Shown: piece after piece, positions 41,968 through 51,363 of the stretch
Layout: each line of letters starts with the position of its first letter
How positions within the stretch are numbered: the stretch's first letter is position 1
Assembly: GCF_031344055.1 (NCBI RefSeq)
Contig: NZ_JADBEN010000002.1
Strand: one strand, 5' to 3'
Length of the DNA stretch: 64,000 nucleotides
DNA from: Methylobacillus flagellatus_A
GTDB taxonomy: Bacteria; Pseudomonadota; Gammaproteobacteria; Burkholderiales; Methylophilaceae
Notes under the pieces: model-generated
Told to the model about the DNA's origin: nothing
Databases searched by the model: none
What the model saw: the letters and a program-made list of their open reading frames with translations, nothing else
Program-made: the position numbers and the translations under genes

Positions 41968-43818
41968 ATGGCAAAAGTACATGTAACCGATGTAGTTCTA
42001 CGTGATGGTCACCAGTCGCTGATTGCGACCCGCATGCGCACCGACGACATGCTGCCCATCTGTTCCAAACTCGATGCTGTCGGCTATTGGTCGTTGGAAG
42101 CCTGGGGCGGCGCGACATTCGACGCCTGCGTACGCTACCTGCGCGAAGACCCCTGGGAGCGCCTGAAAAAATTGCGCAAGGCATTGCCCAACACGCGCAT
42201 CCAGATGCTGTTGCGCGGCCAGAACCTGTTGGGCTACCGCCACTACTCGGATGACGTGGTCCGCGCCTTCGTGCAAAAGTCCGCCGACAACGGTATTGAC
42301 GTGTTCCGCATTTTTGACGCCATGAACGACCTGCGCAACCTCAAGGTTTCCATCGAAGCGGTCAAGGCGGTCGGCAAGCATGCAGAAGGCACTATCAGCT
42401 ACACGACCAGTCCCGTGCATGACATCCCCTATTTCGTCAATCTGGCGAAGGAACTGGAAAGCTTCGGTTGCGACACCATCGCCATCAAGGATATGGCGAG
42501 CCTGCTCACGCCGCAGGTGACGGGCGATCTCGTCAAGGCCTTGCGCGAAGCGGTCAGCCTGCCCATCCACCTGCATGCACATGCCACTTCCGGTTTAGCC
42601 AGCATGTCGATCCAACGTGCGGTAGACAATGGCGTTGCCATCGTCGACGGCTGCATTTCCTCATTTGCCGAAGGCGCCAGCCTGCCTACCACCGAAAGCA
42701 TCGTCGCGGCCCTGAAAGGCACTGAGTACGACACCGGCCTCGATATCGGCCTGCTGCAGGAAATCTCCGCTTATTTCCGCGAAGTGCGCAAGAAGTACTG
42801 GCAGTTCGAAAGCGAATTCACCGGCGTGGATACCCGCGTGCTGGTCAACCAGGTGCCGGGCGGCATGATTTCCAACCTGTCCAACCAGTTGAAGGAACAA
42901 GGCGCGCTGGACCGCATGGACGCGGTGCTGGACGAAATCCCGCGCGTACGCGAAGACCTGGGCTATCCTCCGCTGGTCACGCCCACCTCCCAGATCGTCG
43001 GCACCCAGGCGGTATTGAACGTCATGACGGGCGCGCGCTACAAGTCCGTCACCAACGAGGTCAAGAACTACCTGTTGGGTCATTACGGCAAGGCGCCTGC
43101 CACCGTCAACCCGGACGTGCGCAGCCTGGCCGTCGGCAATGCGCAAGTCATTGACTGCCGCCCTGCCGACCTCCTGACTGCGGAAATGGAAAAACTGCGC
43201 AATGAGGTGGAAGGCCTGGCCAAGAGCGAGGAAGACGTGCTCACCTATGCCATGTTCCCCGACCTGGCAAAGACCTTCCTGCAAGAGCGCAATGCCGGTA
43301 CGCTCAAGCCCGAGCCCCTGCTGGACAAGGAGGCCGTCACTTCCAGCGAATCCCATTCGCGCTTCGCGCCTACCGAGTTCAATGTCACATTGCATGGCGA
43401 AAGCTTCCACATCAAGCTGACCGGCAGCGGCCACCACGGCGAAGAGCAGCGTCCATTCTATGTCTCAGTGGATGGCGTGGCGGAAGAAGTCGTGGTGGAA
43501 ACCCTCAATGAAATCGAGGTTTCCAGCGGCCAAAGCAGCGGCGAAGCGAAAAAGAAGGCAAGCAGCACTACGGGCAGCGGCCGTCCCCGCCCGACCCATG
43601 CCGGCTGCGTCACCACCGCCATGCCCGGCACCATTGTGGACGTCAAGGTCAACGTGGGCGACAAGGTGAATGCGGGAGATGCCGTTCTCGTGATCGAAGC
43701 CATGAAGATGGAAAACGAAATCCAGGCCTCCAAGAGCGGCGTCGTGGTTGCGATCAACGTCAAGAAGGGCGATAGCGTCACTCCGGACGAAGCTCTGCTG
43801 GAAATCCAGCCCGACTGA
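41968..43818 (+). CDS. pyruvate carboxylase subunit B (carboxyltransferase and biotin carrier)
   Basis: The 616-residue protein has a DRE-TIM carboxyltransferase domain (VVLRDGHQSLIATRMRT, with metal ligands in LHAHATSG). The conserved PYC/OadA domain follows, then an Ala/Ser-rich linker and a C-terminal biotinyl domain with VIEAMKMENEIQ. Oxaloacetate decarboxylase alpha is the alternative, but there are no membrane beta/gamma subunits nearby, and a biotin carboxylase precedes it. A terminator follows directly. Confidence 0.92.
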   Translation: MAKVHVTDVVLRDGHQSLIATRMRTDDMLPICSKLDAVGYWSLEAWGGATFDACVRYLREDPWERLKKLRKALPNTRIQMLLRGQNLLGYRHYSDDVVRAFVQKSADNGIDVFRIFDAMNDLRNLKVSIEAVKAVGKHAEGTISYTTSPVHDIPYFVNLAKELESFGCDTIAIKDMASLLTPQVTGDLVKALREAVSLPIHLHAHATSGLASMSIQRAVDNGVAIVDGCISSFAEGASLPTTESIVAALKGTEYDTGLDIGLLQEISAYFREVRKKYWQFESEFTGVDTRVLVNQVPGGMISNLSNQLKEQGALDRMDAVLDEIPRVREDLGYPPLVTPTSQIVGTQAVLNVMTGARYKSVTNEVKNYLLGHYGKAPATVNPDVRSLAVGNAQVIDCRPADLLTAEMEKLRNEVEGLAKSEEDVLTYAMFPDLAKTFLQERNAGTLKPEPLLDKEAVTSSESHSRFAPTEFNVTLHGESFHIKLTGSGHHGEEQRPFYVSVDGVAEEVVVETLNEIEVSSGQSSGEAKKKASSTTGSGRPRPTHAGCVTTAMPGTIVDVKVNVGDKVNAGDAVLVIEAMKMENEIQASKSGVVVAINVKKGDSVTPDEALLEIQPD

Positions 43819-43840
43819 GTGCGTTAAGCTTTCTGCCAAA

Positions 43841-43863
43841 AGCCGGCCCAGGCCGGCTTTTTT
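43841..43863 (+). terminator. Rho-independent terminator after the carboxylase genes
   Basis: Stem AGCCGGCC/GGCCGGCT with a two-base CA apex, followed by T-runs. It lies 22 bases after the carboxyltransferase stop. Confidence 0.9.
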
Positions 43864-43926
43864 ATTGCTATTTTTGCCTCATCAGTAACGCCGTGCCACA
43901 ATAAAGTTTTGACCGCTCAACCTTGT

Positions 43927-44505
43927 ATGCCTCCCTTGATCCTTGCCTCCTCCTCCCCTTACCGGCGTGAATTGCTCGCCCGCCTGCAATTGCCTTTCAG
44001 CGTGCAATCCCCCGATATAGACGAGACGCCGCAACCCGGGGAAGCCCCGGAACACACCGCACTACGCCTTGCCCAGGCCAAGGCCAGGAAAGTGGCGGAA
44101 GCATTTCCCGATGCATTGGTCATCGGCTGCGACCAGGTGGCGACCCTGGACGGCCTGCAGCTAGGCAAGCCCGTGACGCATGATAATGCCGTGAGGCAAT
44201 TGACCCTGATGCGAAATCGCAGCGTGGTTTTTCATAGCGCCCTCTGCCTCTACAATGCTGCCACGCAGGAAATGCAGGCCGATGTCGTGCCCTATACCGT
44301 GAAGTTCCGCGACCTGAGCGACCGGCAGATCGAGAACTATCTGCAAAAAGAACAGCCTTATCAATGCGCAGGCAGCGCAAAGTCGGAAGGGCTGGGCATC
44401 GCCATCATCGCCGCCATGCGGGGCGACGACCCCAATGCGCTGATTGGCCTGCCGTTAATACGCCTCATCGACATGCTGGCCAGCCAGGGTGTCGACGTCA
44501 TATAA
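43927..44505 (+). CDS. yceF: Maf-like nucleotide pyrophosphatase (YceF type)
   Basis: House-cleaning pyrophosphatase; the YceF subgroup acts on 7-methyl-GTP. The product from the ATG at 43927 has 192 residues and begins MPPLILASSSPYRRELLARL, as in YceF. GCDQVATLDG and QCAGSAKSEGLGI follow. A TTG six codons upstream is the other possible start. In enterobacteria it is next to yceD. Here the carboxylase genes are inserted between them. Confidence 0.93.
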   Translation: MPPLILASSSPYRRELLARLQLPFSVQSPDIDETPQPGEAPEHTALRLAQAKARKVAEAFPDALVIGCDQVATLDGLQLGKPVTHDNAVRQLTLMRNRSVVFHSALCLYNAATQEMQADVVPYTVKFRDLSDRQIENYLQKEQPYQCAGSAKSEGLGIAIIAAMRGDDPNALIGLPLIRLIDMLASQGVDVI

Positions 44506-44530
44506 ACAGAGTTCCCCCAGAGGAGATTCC

Positions 44531-45961
44531 ATGAGCTTGAAACGCACGATGATTGCCATGAGCCTGATGGCCGCCTTCCAGGCTGTTGCAGCCCCGGATG
44601 AAATCCGCAGCACATTGCATGACCAGCAAAGCGTCGCTGTCACAATTTATAACGGCGACCTCGCCCTGGTGAAAGACCAGCGTAAGGTTAACCTGCAATC
44701 CGGCCTCAATGCATTGGCCTTGCGCGACGTCAGTGCGCAGATCCGTCCCGAGACTGCATTGTTGCGCAGCTTGAACGGGCAATTGCAGACATTGGAGCAG
44801 AATTTCGACTACGACCTGCTCAGCCCGGAGAAACTCCTGGAGAAATATATCGGCCAGACGGTGCAGGTGATCCGCACCAATCCTGCCACGGGCGCTGAAA
44901 CCGTAGAGCAAGCCTATGTGCTGGCCGCCAATAACGGCACGGTGCTCAAGATGGGCAACCGGATAGAAACCGGGGTTCCCGGGCGCATCGTGTATCCCGA
45001 CGTGCCGGAAAATCTGCGTGACCGCCCGACCTTGGTGACCCAGGTCAACACCAGGCAATCCGGCCCCCAGGATGTCGAGCTGAGCTATCTCACTCACGGC
45101 TTGAGCTGGCAGGCCGACTATGTCGCCGAACTCAATGCGGCAGAAGACCATCTTGACCTGTCCGGCTGGGTCACATTGTCCAACACCAGCGGCACCACAT
45201 ACCGGGATGCCAAGCTGCAATTGGTCGCCGGCGACGTCAACCGGGTCGCTCCGCCGCCCGCGCCGATGGTACAGATGCGCAAGAACGAGATGATGATGGC
45301 GGATGCCGCGCCTGCCATGGCCCAGGAGGCATTGCTCGAATATCACCTCTATACGCTCGAACGCCCCACCACCTTGGCCGAAAACCAGACCAAGCAGGTG
45401 GCTTTGCTCAGCGCCCAATCAGTGCCTGTGCGCAAAGAGCTGGTATTGAGAGGCTCGCCCTACTACTACCAGTCCAGCCAGGGAGACTTGGGGCAAAAAT
45501 TGAAAGTGGGCGTATTCGTCGAGTTCGATAACAAGGAAAGCGCCAAACTCGGCAAACCCATTCCCAAGGGCATCATGCGGGTATACAAGAAAGACAGCCA
45601 AGGCAACGCCCAATTTGTCGGCGAGGACAATATCGACCATACCGCAAAGAACGAAACCGTTCGCCTCAAGCTCGGAGAAGCCTTTGACGTCACCGCCAAC
45701 AAGAAGCAGACCGACTTCAAGAAGCTGCCCAACCCTGCCAAGGGCAACAGCCAGTTCGAGAGTGCTTACGAAATCGTGATCAAGAATGCCAAGAGCCAAG
45801 CTGTCACCGTCAAGGTCGTTGAGCCGATCCCCGGCGACTGGAGCATATTGTCACAAAGCCGTCCCAGCACAAAAACCAGCAGCAACACGGCCACTTGGAG
45901 TATCAATATCCCGGCGGAAGGCAGCGCCACGCTCACTTACCGCGTACAGGTGAAGCATTGA
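44531..45961 (+). CDS. exported DUF4139 domain protein
   Basis: The 476-residue precursor has a signal peptide (through FQAVA) and a beta-rich body with the DUF4139 region over the C-terminal two-thirds. A central part includes LSYLTHGLSWQADYVAELN and the end has VVEPIPGDWSILSQS. The start is set by AGAGGAGA just upstream. It is expected in the periplasm or outer membrane. No activity is known for this family. Confidence 0.85.
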   Translation: MSLKRTMIAMSLMAAFQAVAAPDEIRSTLHDQQSVAVTIYNGDLALVKDQRKVNLQSGLNALALRDVSAQIRPETALLRSLNGQLQTLEQNFDYDLLSPEKLLEKYIGQTVQVIRTNPATGAETVEQAYVLAANNGTVLKMGNRIETGVPGRIVYPDVPENLRDRPTLVTQVNTRQSGPQDVELSYLTHGLSWQADYVAELNAAEDHLDLSGWVTLSNTSGTTYRDAKLQLVAGDVNRVAPPPAPMVQMRKNEMMMADAAPAMAQEALLEYHLYTLERPTTLAENQTKQVALLSAQSVPVRKELVLRGSPYYYQSSQGDLGQKLKVGVFVEFDNKESAKLGKPIPKGIMRVYKKDSQGNAQFVGEDNIDHTAKNETVRLKLGEAFDVTANKKQTDFKKLPNPAKGNSQFESAYEIVIKNAKSQAVTVKVVEPIPGDWSILSQSRPSTKTSSNTATWSINIPAEGSATLTYRVQVKH

Positions 45962-46668
45962 GCGCAGGCACGCTATACATGCTCCCGGTGACGCTGGGGG
46001 CGGACAATATCCAGCAAGCCTTGCCGCAGGAGGTCATTCAACTGACGCAAGGCCTGGAGACCTTTATTGTCGAGAATGAGAAAACCGCACGGCGCTTTCT
46101 CGGCCTGGTCAAGACGGCCAAACCCGTCCGGGAGCTGACACTGCTGACACTTAATGAGCATACGACGGATACGGATCTGCCCGCCTTGCTGGCGCCGTTG
46201 CTCGCCGGGCAGGACGTGGGGCTGATGTCTGAGGCGGGCTGCCCCGGGATTGCCGACCCTGGCGCGCGCCTAGCGGCACTGGCCCATAGAAAGAACATCC
46301 GCGTCGCCCCGCTGGTCGGCCCCTCTTCCATCCTGCTGGCGCTGATGGGGTCGGGACTGAACGGGCAGCGTTTCGCATTCCTCGGCTACTTGCCCAGCGA
46401 CAAGCAAGCCAGGATCCAGAGGATAAAGGATATCGAGCGCCAATCGAGGCAACAGCAGGAAACGCAGATTTTCATCGAGACGCCTTACCGTAACCAGCAC
46501 CTGCTGGAGGACATGCTCGCCCATTGCGCAGCGGAAACCAGGTTGTGCATTGCGCGCAACATCAGCCTGCCGACCGAGCTGATCGTCAGCAAGCCCATCA
46601 AGGATTGGAAAAAATCGGAATTGCCGGAACTGCACAAGCAGCCAACGGTGTTCCTGCTGCTTGCATGA
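45958..46668 (+). CDS. RsmI/tetrapyrrole-methylase-like SAM-dependent methyltransferase
   Basis: The product of 236 residues resembles RsmI-type methyltransferases, with LMSEAGCPGIADPGARLAALA, PLVGPSSILLALMGSGL and FIETPYRN. Translation probably starts at TTG 45958-45960, which overlaps the DUF4139 stop as TTGA and gives MSAGTLYMLPVTLGADN, the family N-terminus. An AGGTG ribosome site lies at the right distance. True rsmI normally sits elsewhere, so the substrate of this paralog is uncertain. Confidence 0.8.
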   Translation: MSAGTLYMLPVTLGADNIQQALPQEVIQLTQGLETFIVENEKTARRFLGLVKTAKPVRELTLLTLNEHTTDTDLPALLAPLLAGQDVGLMSEAGCPGIADPGARLAALAHRKNIRVAPLVGPSSILLALMGSGLNGQRFAFLGYLPSDKQARIQRIKDIERQSRQQQETQIFIETPYRNQHLLEDMLAHCAAETRLCIARNISLPTELIVSKPIKDWKKSELPELHKQPTVFLLLA

Positions 46669-46671
46669 AAG

Positions 46672-46697
46672 GCCGGGCCTGAATTCCTAGGCCCGGC
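46672..46697. terminator. hairpin between convergent genes
   Basis: Perfect 9-bp arms GCCGGGCCT (46672-46680) and AGGCCCGGC (46689-46697) around an 8-base loop, between the stops of two convergent genes. T-runs are missing, so it is a weak or Rho-assisted terminator. Confidence 0.5.
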
Positions 46698-46710
46698 ATT
46701 AGAAACCTAC

Positions 46711-47292
46711 CTAGACCAGCCCCAGCACTTTCTTGACCGGCGCATAACTGCGCCTATGTATCTCGCAGGCGCCATGCTCGGCAAGCAGCCTGAGGTGGTG
46801 GGCTGTCGGATAGCCCTTATGCTTGGCGAAGTCATACTGCGGATAGCGCGCATGCATTTCCACCATTTCATAGTCGCGCGCCGTCTTCGCCAGGATAGAG
46901 GCGGCAGCAATCTCCTGCACCTTGCTGTCCCCCTTGACGATGCCTTGGGCGGGTATCGTGATCTTGGGGCAATGCAGGCCGTCGACCAGCACCTGCATGG
47001 GCATAACCGTCAATTGATCGATCGCGCGCTTCATCGCCAGCAGGCTTGCCTGCAGGATGTTGATCTCGTCGATCTCTTCGGCGCTGCACGAGGCAATCGC
47101 CCAGGCCAACGCATGCTGCTTGATCTCGATTGCCAGCGTATCGCGCTTTTTCTCGCTGAGCGTCTTGGAATCTGCCAGGCCGAGGATAGGGCGCTGCGGG
47201 TCCAGGATCACGGCCGCGGCATAGACGGCCCCCGCCAGAGGCCCCCGGCCGGCCTCATCCACGCCGCAGATAATCACGCGTTCATTGCTCAT
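46711..47292 (-). CDS. rnhB: ribonuclease HII
   Basis: Removes ribonucleotides from DNA. The 193-residue protein has the CGVDEAGRGPLAG signature, DSKTLSEKKR and the later acidic residue region VLVDGLHCP. Its ATG overlaps the lpxB stop by four bases, closing the lipid A block. Confidence 0.95.
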   Translation of the reverse strand: MSNERVIICGVDEAGRGPLAGAVYAAAVILDPQRPILGLADSKTLSEKKRDTLAIEIKQHALAWAIASCSAEEIDEINILQASLLAMKRAIDQLTVMPMQVLVDGLHCPKITIPAQGIVKGDSKVQEIAAASILAKTARDYEMVEMHARYPQYDFAKHKGYPTAHHLRLLAEHGACEIHRRSYAPVKKVLGLV

Positions 47293-48425
47293 TTGATGAA
47301 AGACAGCACTGCCTGCGCCGCCTTCTCCTCCGTATTTTGCCGCAGCAGCTCATGCATGCGGCGAAACTCCGCTTGTATGTCGGCAATCCGGGATTTGTCG
47401 TTGAGCATCTGCAGCAAGGTCGCTGCCAATTTTTCCGGCACGGCATCATGTTGCAACAACTCCGGCACGATGAAGCGCCCGGCCAAGACATTCGGCAAGC
47501 CGACGTAAGGCAGGTACTTCATGCGCTTCAATATCTGCCAGCTCAGATTAGGCATGCGGTAGGTAATGATCATGGGCCGCTTGATCAAGGCGGCTTCCAG
47601 GGTCGCGGTGCCGGAGGCCACGATCACGGCATTCGCAGCTTCCATCGCCTGGTGCGCATGTCCGAACATGATGTTCACCGGCAAGTCGTAGCCTTCATTC
47701 GCATACAAGGCGCGCTCGAAGATGGCGCGCGTCTCGCGGGTAATCAACGGCACCAGGAAGCGCACATCGGGCCGCTCGGCAAAAATGAGCTTGGCGGTCT
47801 TGATGTACAGGTCTGCCAATTGCTGCACCTCGCTCTGGCGGCTGCCTGGCAGCATGGCGATGACCAGGCTGTCCTGCGGCAGCTTGAGCTCTTCGCGGGC
47901 TCCTTCAAGATCAGGCTCCAACGGCAGCATGTCCGCCAGGGGATGGCCGACATACGAGACGGGCACCCCGGCCTGCCGATAAATTTCCGGCTCGAACGGG
48001 AACAGCGCCAACATGTGCGACACCGCCTGCTGGATTTTCTTGATCTTGCCGCGCCGCCATGCCCAGATCGAGGGACTGACATAATGCACGGTGGGAATTC
48101 CCTGGCGCTTGAGCTTGCGCTCCAGCGTGAAATTGAAGTCCGGCGCATCAATCCCGATAAACACGTCGGGACGATGATCGAGAAAGTGTTGCGCCACTTC
48201 CTTGCGGATTTTGAGCAATCCCGGCAAATGGCGCAGCACCTCGACGTAACCGCGCACGGAAAGCCGTTCCATCGGGAACAGGGTTTCCGCGCCTTCGGCG
48301 ATCATCTTGGGGCCGGCAATGCCGACGAACTTGAGGTCAGGACGCTGCTTTCTCAGCGCCCGGATCAAATGGCTGCCCAATAAGTCGCCAGAAGCCTCTC
48401 CGGCCACAATACCAATGGTCGGCAT
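47289..48425 (-). CDS. lpxB: lipid-A-disaccharide synthase
   Basis: GT19 enzyme joining UDP-diacylglucosamine and lipid X. The 378-residue protein has GEASGDLLGSHLIRAL near the start, HYVSPSIWAWRRGK, LPGSRQSEV and the sugar-donor region SGTATLEAAL. It lies between lpxA and rnhB. Confidence 0.95.
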   Translation of the reverse strand: MPTIGIVAGEASGDLLGSHLIRALRKQRPDLKFVGIAGPKMIAEGAETLFPMERLSVRGYVEVLRHLPGLLKIRKEVAQHFLDHRPDVFIGIDAPDFNFTLERKLKRQGIPTVHYVSPSIWAWRRGKIKKIQQAVSHMLALFPFEPEIYRQAGVPVSYVGHPLADMLPLEPDLEGAREELKLPQDSLVIAMLPGSRQSEVQQLADLYIKTAKLIFAERPDVRFLVPLITRETRAIFERALYANEGYDLPVNIMFGHAHQAMEAANAVIVASGTATLEAALIKRPMIITYRMPNLSWQILKRMKYLPYVGLPNVLAGRFIVPELLQHDAVPEKLAATLLQMLNDKSRIADIQAEFRRMHELLRQNTEEKAAQAVLSFIK

Positions 48426-48439
48426 GACACACCCTGCTT

Positions 48440-49222
48440 CTAGCGGACGATGCCGCGGGTTGATTGGTTGAGGAAATCGACCAGGAGATCCAGCTCTGGC
48501 GATGTCTTGCTTTGCTCTGCCAGCTGTTGCTTGGCTTCTTCCAACGTCAGGCCGTTGCGGTACAAGGTCTTGTACGCACGCTTGATCTGCAGGATATTGT
48601 CCGCAGAGAAGCCCCGGCGCTTCAGCCCCTCGGAGTTGATGCCGTGCGGCTTGGCATCATAGCCGGCAGCCGTGACGTAAGGCGGAATATCCTTGAATAC
48701 GACCGAGCCCACTGCGGTGATCACATGGGAGCCGATTTTGCAGAACTGGTGGATCAAGGTGAATCCGCCAAGGATGGCGTGGTCATGCACGTCCACATGC
48801 CCTGCCAGGGAAGAATTGTTGGCAAAAATGGTATGGTCGCCGACCACGCAATCGTGGGCGATGTGCACGTAGGCCATGATCCAGTTGTGGCTGCCGATCT
48901 TGGTTGTGCCCTTGTCCTGCACTGTGCCGCGATTGAAAGTGCAGAACTCGCGGATGGTATTGCCGTCGCCGATTTCCAGCAGGGTTGGCTCGTCCTTGAA
49001 CTTCTTGTCTTGCGGCACCTCGCCCAGGGACGAGTACTGGAATATCTGGTTGTCCTTGCCGATGATGGTAGGCCCCTTGATCACCACATGGCTCGCCACG
49101 CGGGTGCCTGCGCCGATACGGACACCTGGCCCGACAATGGTGAACGCGCCGACTTCTACGCTGGAATCGAGCTCGGCCTTGGGGTCAATAATCGCGGTAG
49201 GATGTATCCTCGGTTCGGTCAT
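48440..49222 (-). CDS. lpxA: UDP-N-acetylglucosamine acyltransferase
   Basis: First step of lipid A synthesis. The 260-residue left-handed beta-helix protein starts IHPTAIIDPKAELDSSVEVG and includes the catalytic His region YVHIAHDCVVGDHT. It follows fabZ by two bases. Confidence 0.96.
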   Translation of the reverse strand: MTEPRIHPTAIIDPKAELDSSVEVGAFTIVGPGVRIGAGTRVASHVVIKGPTIIGKDNQIFQYSSLGEVPQDKKFKDEPTLLEIGDGNTIREFCTFNRGTVQDKGTTKIGSHNWIMAYVHIAHDCVVGDHTIFANNSSLAGHVDVHDHAILGGFTLIHQFCKIGSHVITAVGSVVFKDIPPYVTAAGYDAKPHGINSEGLKRRGFSADNILQIKRAYKTLYRNGLTLEEAKQQLAEQSKTSPELDLLVDFLNQSTRGIVR

Positions 49223-49224
49223 GC

Positions 49225-49686
49225 TTAGTCAATCGCTTTCAGGATACACATCATTTCCGCTTCGGCGACGACAGCGCCATCCACCAGGGCCTCCCCCTTG
49301 TATTTCCAGATACCGCGCAATATGCGGTCTATGCTGACCTTGAGAATGAGCTGGTCGCCAGGAGACACGGGCTTCTTGAAACGAACGTTATCCATGCCTG
49401 CAAAGTAATACACGGACTTGTCGTTGGGCTTGGTGTCCATGGTCTTGAACGACAGGATGGCGGCTGCCTGGGCCAATGCCTCCACGATCAACACGCCCGG
49501 CATGACTGGATGGTAAGGAAAATGGCCAGGGAAGAAAGGCTCGTTGATCGTGACGTTCTTCACGGCCACGATCTCTTTGTTCAGTTCCAGCGAAAGCACA
49601 CGATCTACCAATACAAAAGGATATCGGTGTGGCAGGTAATTCAGTATTTCATGAATATCCATGCTCGTAATAGCTTGTTCAGTCAT
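49225..49686 (-). CDS. fabZ: 3-hydroxyacyl-ACP dehydratase
   Basis: Hot-dog-fold dehydratase of 153 residues with LPHRYPFVLVDRV, FPGHFPYHPVMPGVLIVEAL (catalytic His and Glu) and NVRFKKPVSPGDQL. It is encoded between lpxD and lpxA, where the same 3-hydroxyacyl-ACP pool feeds lipid A and membrane lipids. Confidence 0.96.
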   Translation of the reverse strand: MTEQAITSMDIHEILNYLPHRYPFVLVDRVLSLELNKEIVAVKNVTINEPFFPGHFPYHPVMPGVLIVEALAQAAAILSFKTMDTKPNDKSVYYFAGMDNVRFKKPVSPGDQLILKVSIDRILRGIWKYKGEALVDGAVVAEAEMMCILKAID

Positions 49687-49715
49687 GGCTTTTCTCGTTT
49701 CTCAACATCAAATTA

Positions 49716-50768
49716 TTATTTATCTCTCTGGATACCAGATGCCTGCAGGGGCGCCAATTGCTTTTCCAATTGCTTGACCCGCTCAGCAAGCTCTCCCAAT
49801 CGTCTGATACCTGCAGCAGTCCTGAGCCAGTCTTCATGGCTCTGGAATGGCATCAATGCCGTGTAAGTGTCTGCCTTCGTCAACGAACGTGTAATCATAC
49901 TCCCAGGCGACACGGTCACGCCATCGGCGATTTCAAGGTGGCCCAGTATCATGGCAGCCCCGCCGATACGGCAATGCCTCCCCAATACGGCGCTGCCCGC
50001 GATGCCGACGCAGCCCGCAATCACGGAGTGCGCGCCTATGCGGCAGTTATGGCCGATCTGCACCAGGTTGTCGATCTTGCAGCCTTCATGGATGATGGTA
50101 TCGTCGATCGCGCCCCGGTCGATGGTGGTATTGGCGCCGATATCCACGTCGTTCTCGATGACGACGCGCCCGACTTGCGGAATCTTCACCCAGCGACCAT
50201 GCTCGGGGGCATAGCCAAACCCATCCCCGCCAATGACGCTGCCAGAGAATATGCTACAGCGCTCCCCGATCACGCAGTGGTGGTAAATCGTGACGTTGGC
50301 ATGCAACACCGAATATGCGCCGATCTCCACCCCCTCGCCGACAACACAGCCTGGATGAATGACCACATGCTCGCCCAGCACCACATTGGCACCGACTACG
50401 GCCTTCTCCATGATGGTACAGCTGGCCGGCACTTGCGCACTGGGGGCAATCGCGGCGGTTTCATCCACCCCTGCCACATATTGCGGCCTAGGGTTAAGCA
50501 AATCCGAGACCTTGGCAAAATAGGCGTAGGGGTTGTCCGTGAGTATCCTCGGCAATGCCGTGAGGTCACGGTTGTCCGGGGTCAATATGACCGCGCTTGC
50601 CTTGGTGGCGGCAAGCACGGATCGATACTTGGAATCGGTCAGGAAACTGATCTGCCCTGCCTGGGCATTGGCAAGGGAGGCAACGCGAGAGATCAGGATA
50701 TCATCCTGCCCCACCACATCGCCTCCCAGTCTGGATACGATCTCCCGCAGGGAATACGACGTACTCAT
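49716..50768 (-). CDS. lpxD: UDP-3-O-acylglucosamine N-acyltransferase
   Basis: Adds the N-linked acyl chain in lipid A synthesis. The 350-residue protein has an N-terminal uridine-binding domain and a hexapeptide-repeat helix, with GDGFGYAPEHGRWVKIPQ and the catalytic HNCRIG region. A C-terminal helix near residues 330-345 is typical. It follows skp. Confidence 0.95.
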   Translation of the reverse strand: MSTSYSLREIVSRLGGDVVGQDDILISRVASLANAQAGQISFLTDSKYRSVLAATKASAVILTPDNRDLTALPRILTDNPYAYFAKVSDLLNPRPQYVAGVDETAAIAPSAQVPASCTIMEKAVVGANVVLGEHVVIHPGCVVGEGVEIGAYSVLHANVTIYHHCVIGERCSIFSGSVIGGDGFGYAPEHGRWVKIPQVGRVVIENDVDIGANTTIDRGAIDDTIIHEGCKIDNLVQIGHNCRIGAHSVIAGCVGIAGSAVLGRHCRIGGAAMILGHLEIADGVTVSPGSMITRSLTKADTYTALMPFQSHEDWLRTAAGIRRLGELAERVKQLEKQLAPLQASGIQRDK

Positions 50769-50788
50769 TGAATGGCTATTGGCTGGGC

Positions 50789-51292
50789 TTACTTCTTGCC
50801 CAGGGATTTCAATACCTTGTCGGTAATGTCGATCTTCTTGTTGGCATAAGCCACGCCGCCGTAAACCACCAGATCATAGCCCTCGGCTTCGGAAACGGCC
50901 GTGACCGCCTTGTTGATTCTATCCTGCAGCACACCCAGCTCCTCGTTCTTGCGCAGGTTGACATCTTCGCGCAGCTCGCGCTGTTTGCGCTGGAACTCAA
51001 TCTTGAGGTTGGAGGCATCGCGCTCCTTGTTACGTCGGTCGGCTTCCGACATGGTCAGGCTGTCCTTTTCCAGCGCAGTCTCCAGATCGCGGATCTGTTT
51101 TTGCAGGCGGTCAAGCTCGTTGGTACGCGGGCCGAACTCCTTTTCCAGCTTCTTGCCGCTCTCGGCAGTTTGCGGCGCTTCCTGCAGGATCTTGTCAACC
51201 TGCACATAGCCGATCTTCAATTCGGCGGCCTGGGTACTGGCTGCGAAAGACAAAGCAGTGGCAACCAACAGACTTTTCAACAACTTATTCAA
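50789..51292 (-). CDS. skp: periplasmic chaperone Skp/OmpH
   Basis: Holds unfolded outer-membrane proteins. The 167-residue precursor has a signal peptide (through STQAA), a long charged coiled-coil middle (about residues 35-115) and the conserved ending KKIDITDKVLKSLGKK. It lies between bamA and lpxD, the standard order. Confidence 0.92.
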   Translation of the reverse strand: MNKLLKSLLVATALSFAASTQAAELKIGYVQVDKILQEAPQTAESGKKLEKEFGPRTNELDRLQKQIRDLETALEKDSLTMSEADRRNKERDASNLKIEFQRKQRELREDVNLRKNEELGVLQDRINKAVTAVSEAEGYDLVVYGGVAYANKKIDITDKVLKSLGKK

Positions 51293-51363
51293 TTGACTTT
51301 CTCCTGATATACAAGCTTTTGCTTCAATAATTTCAAATTAACCAAACAATATTCTAGACCAGC

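Noticed and set aside
41968..43818. Sodium-pumping oxaloacetate decarboxylase
   Set aside because: The alpha-like subunit is paired with a biotin carboxylase and there are no membrane beta or gamma subunit genes, so pyruvate carboxylase is the better call.
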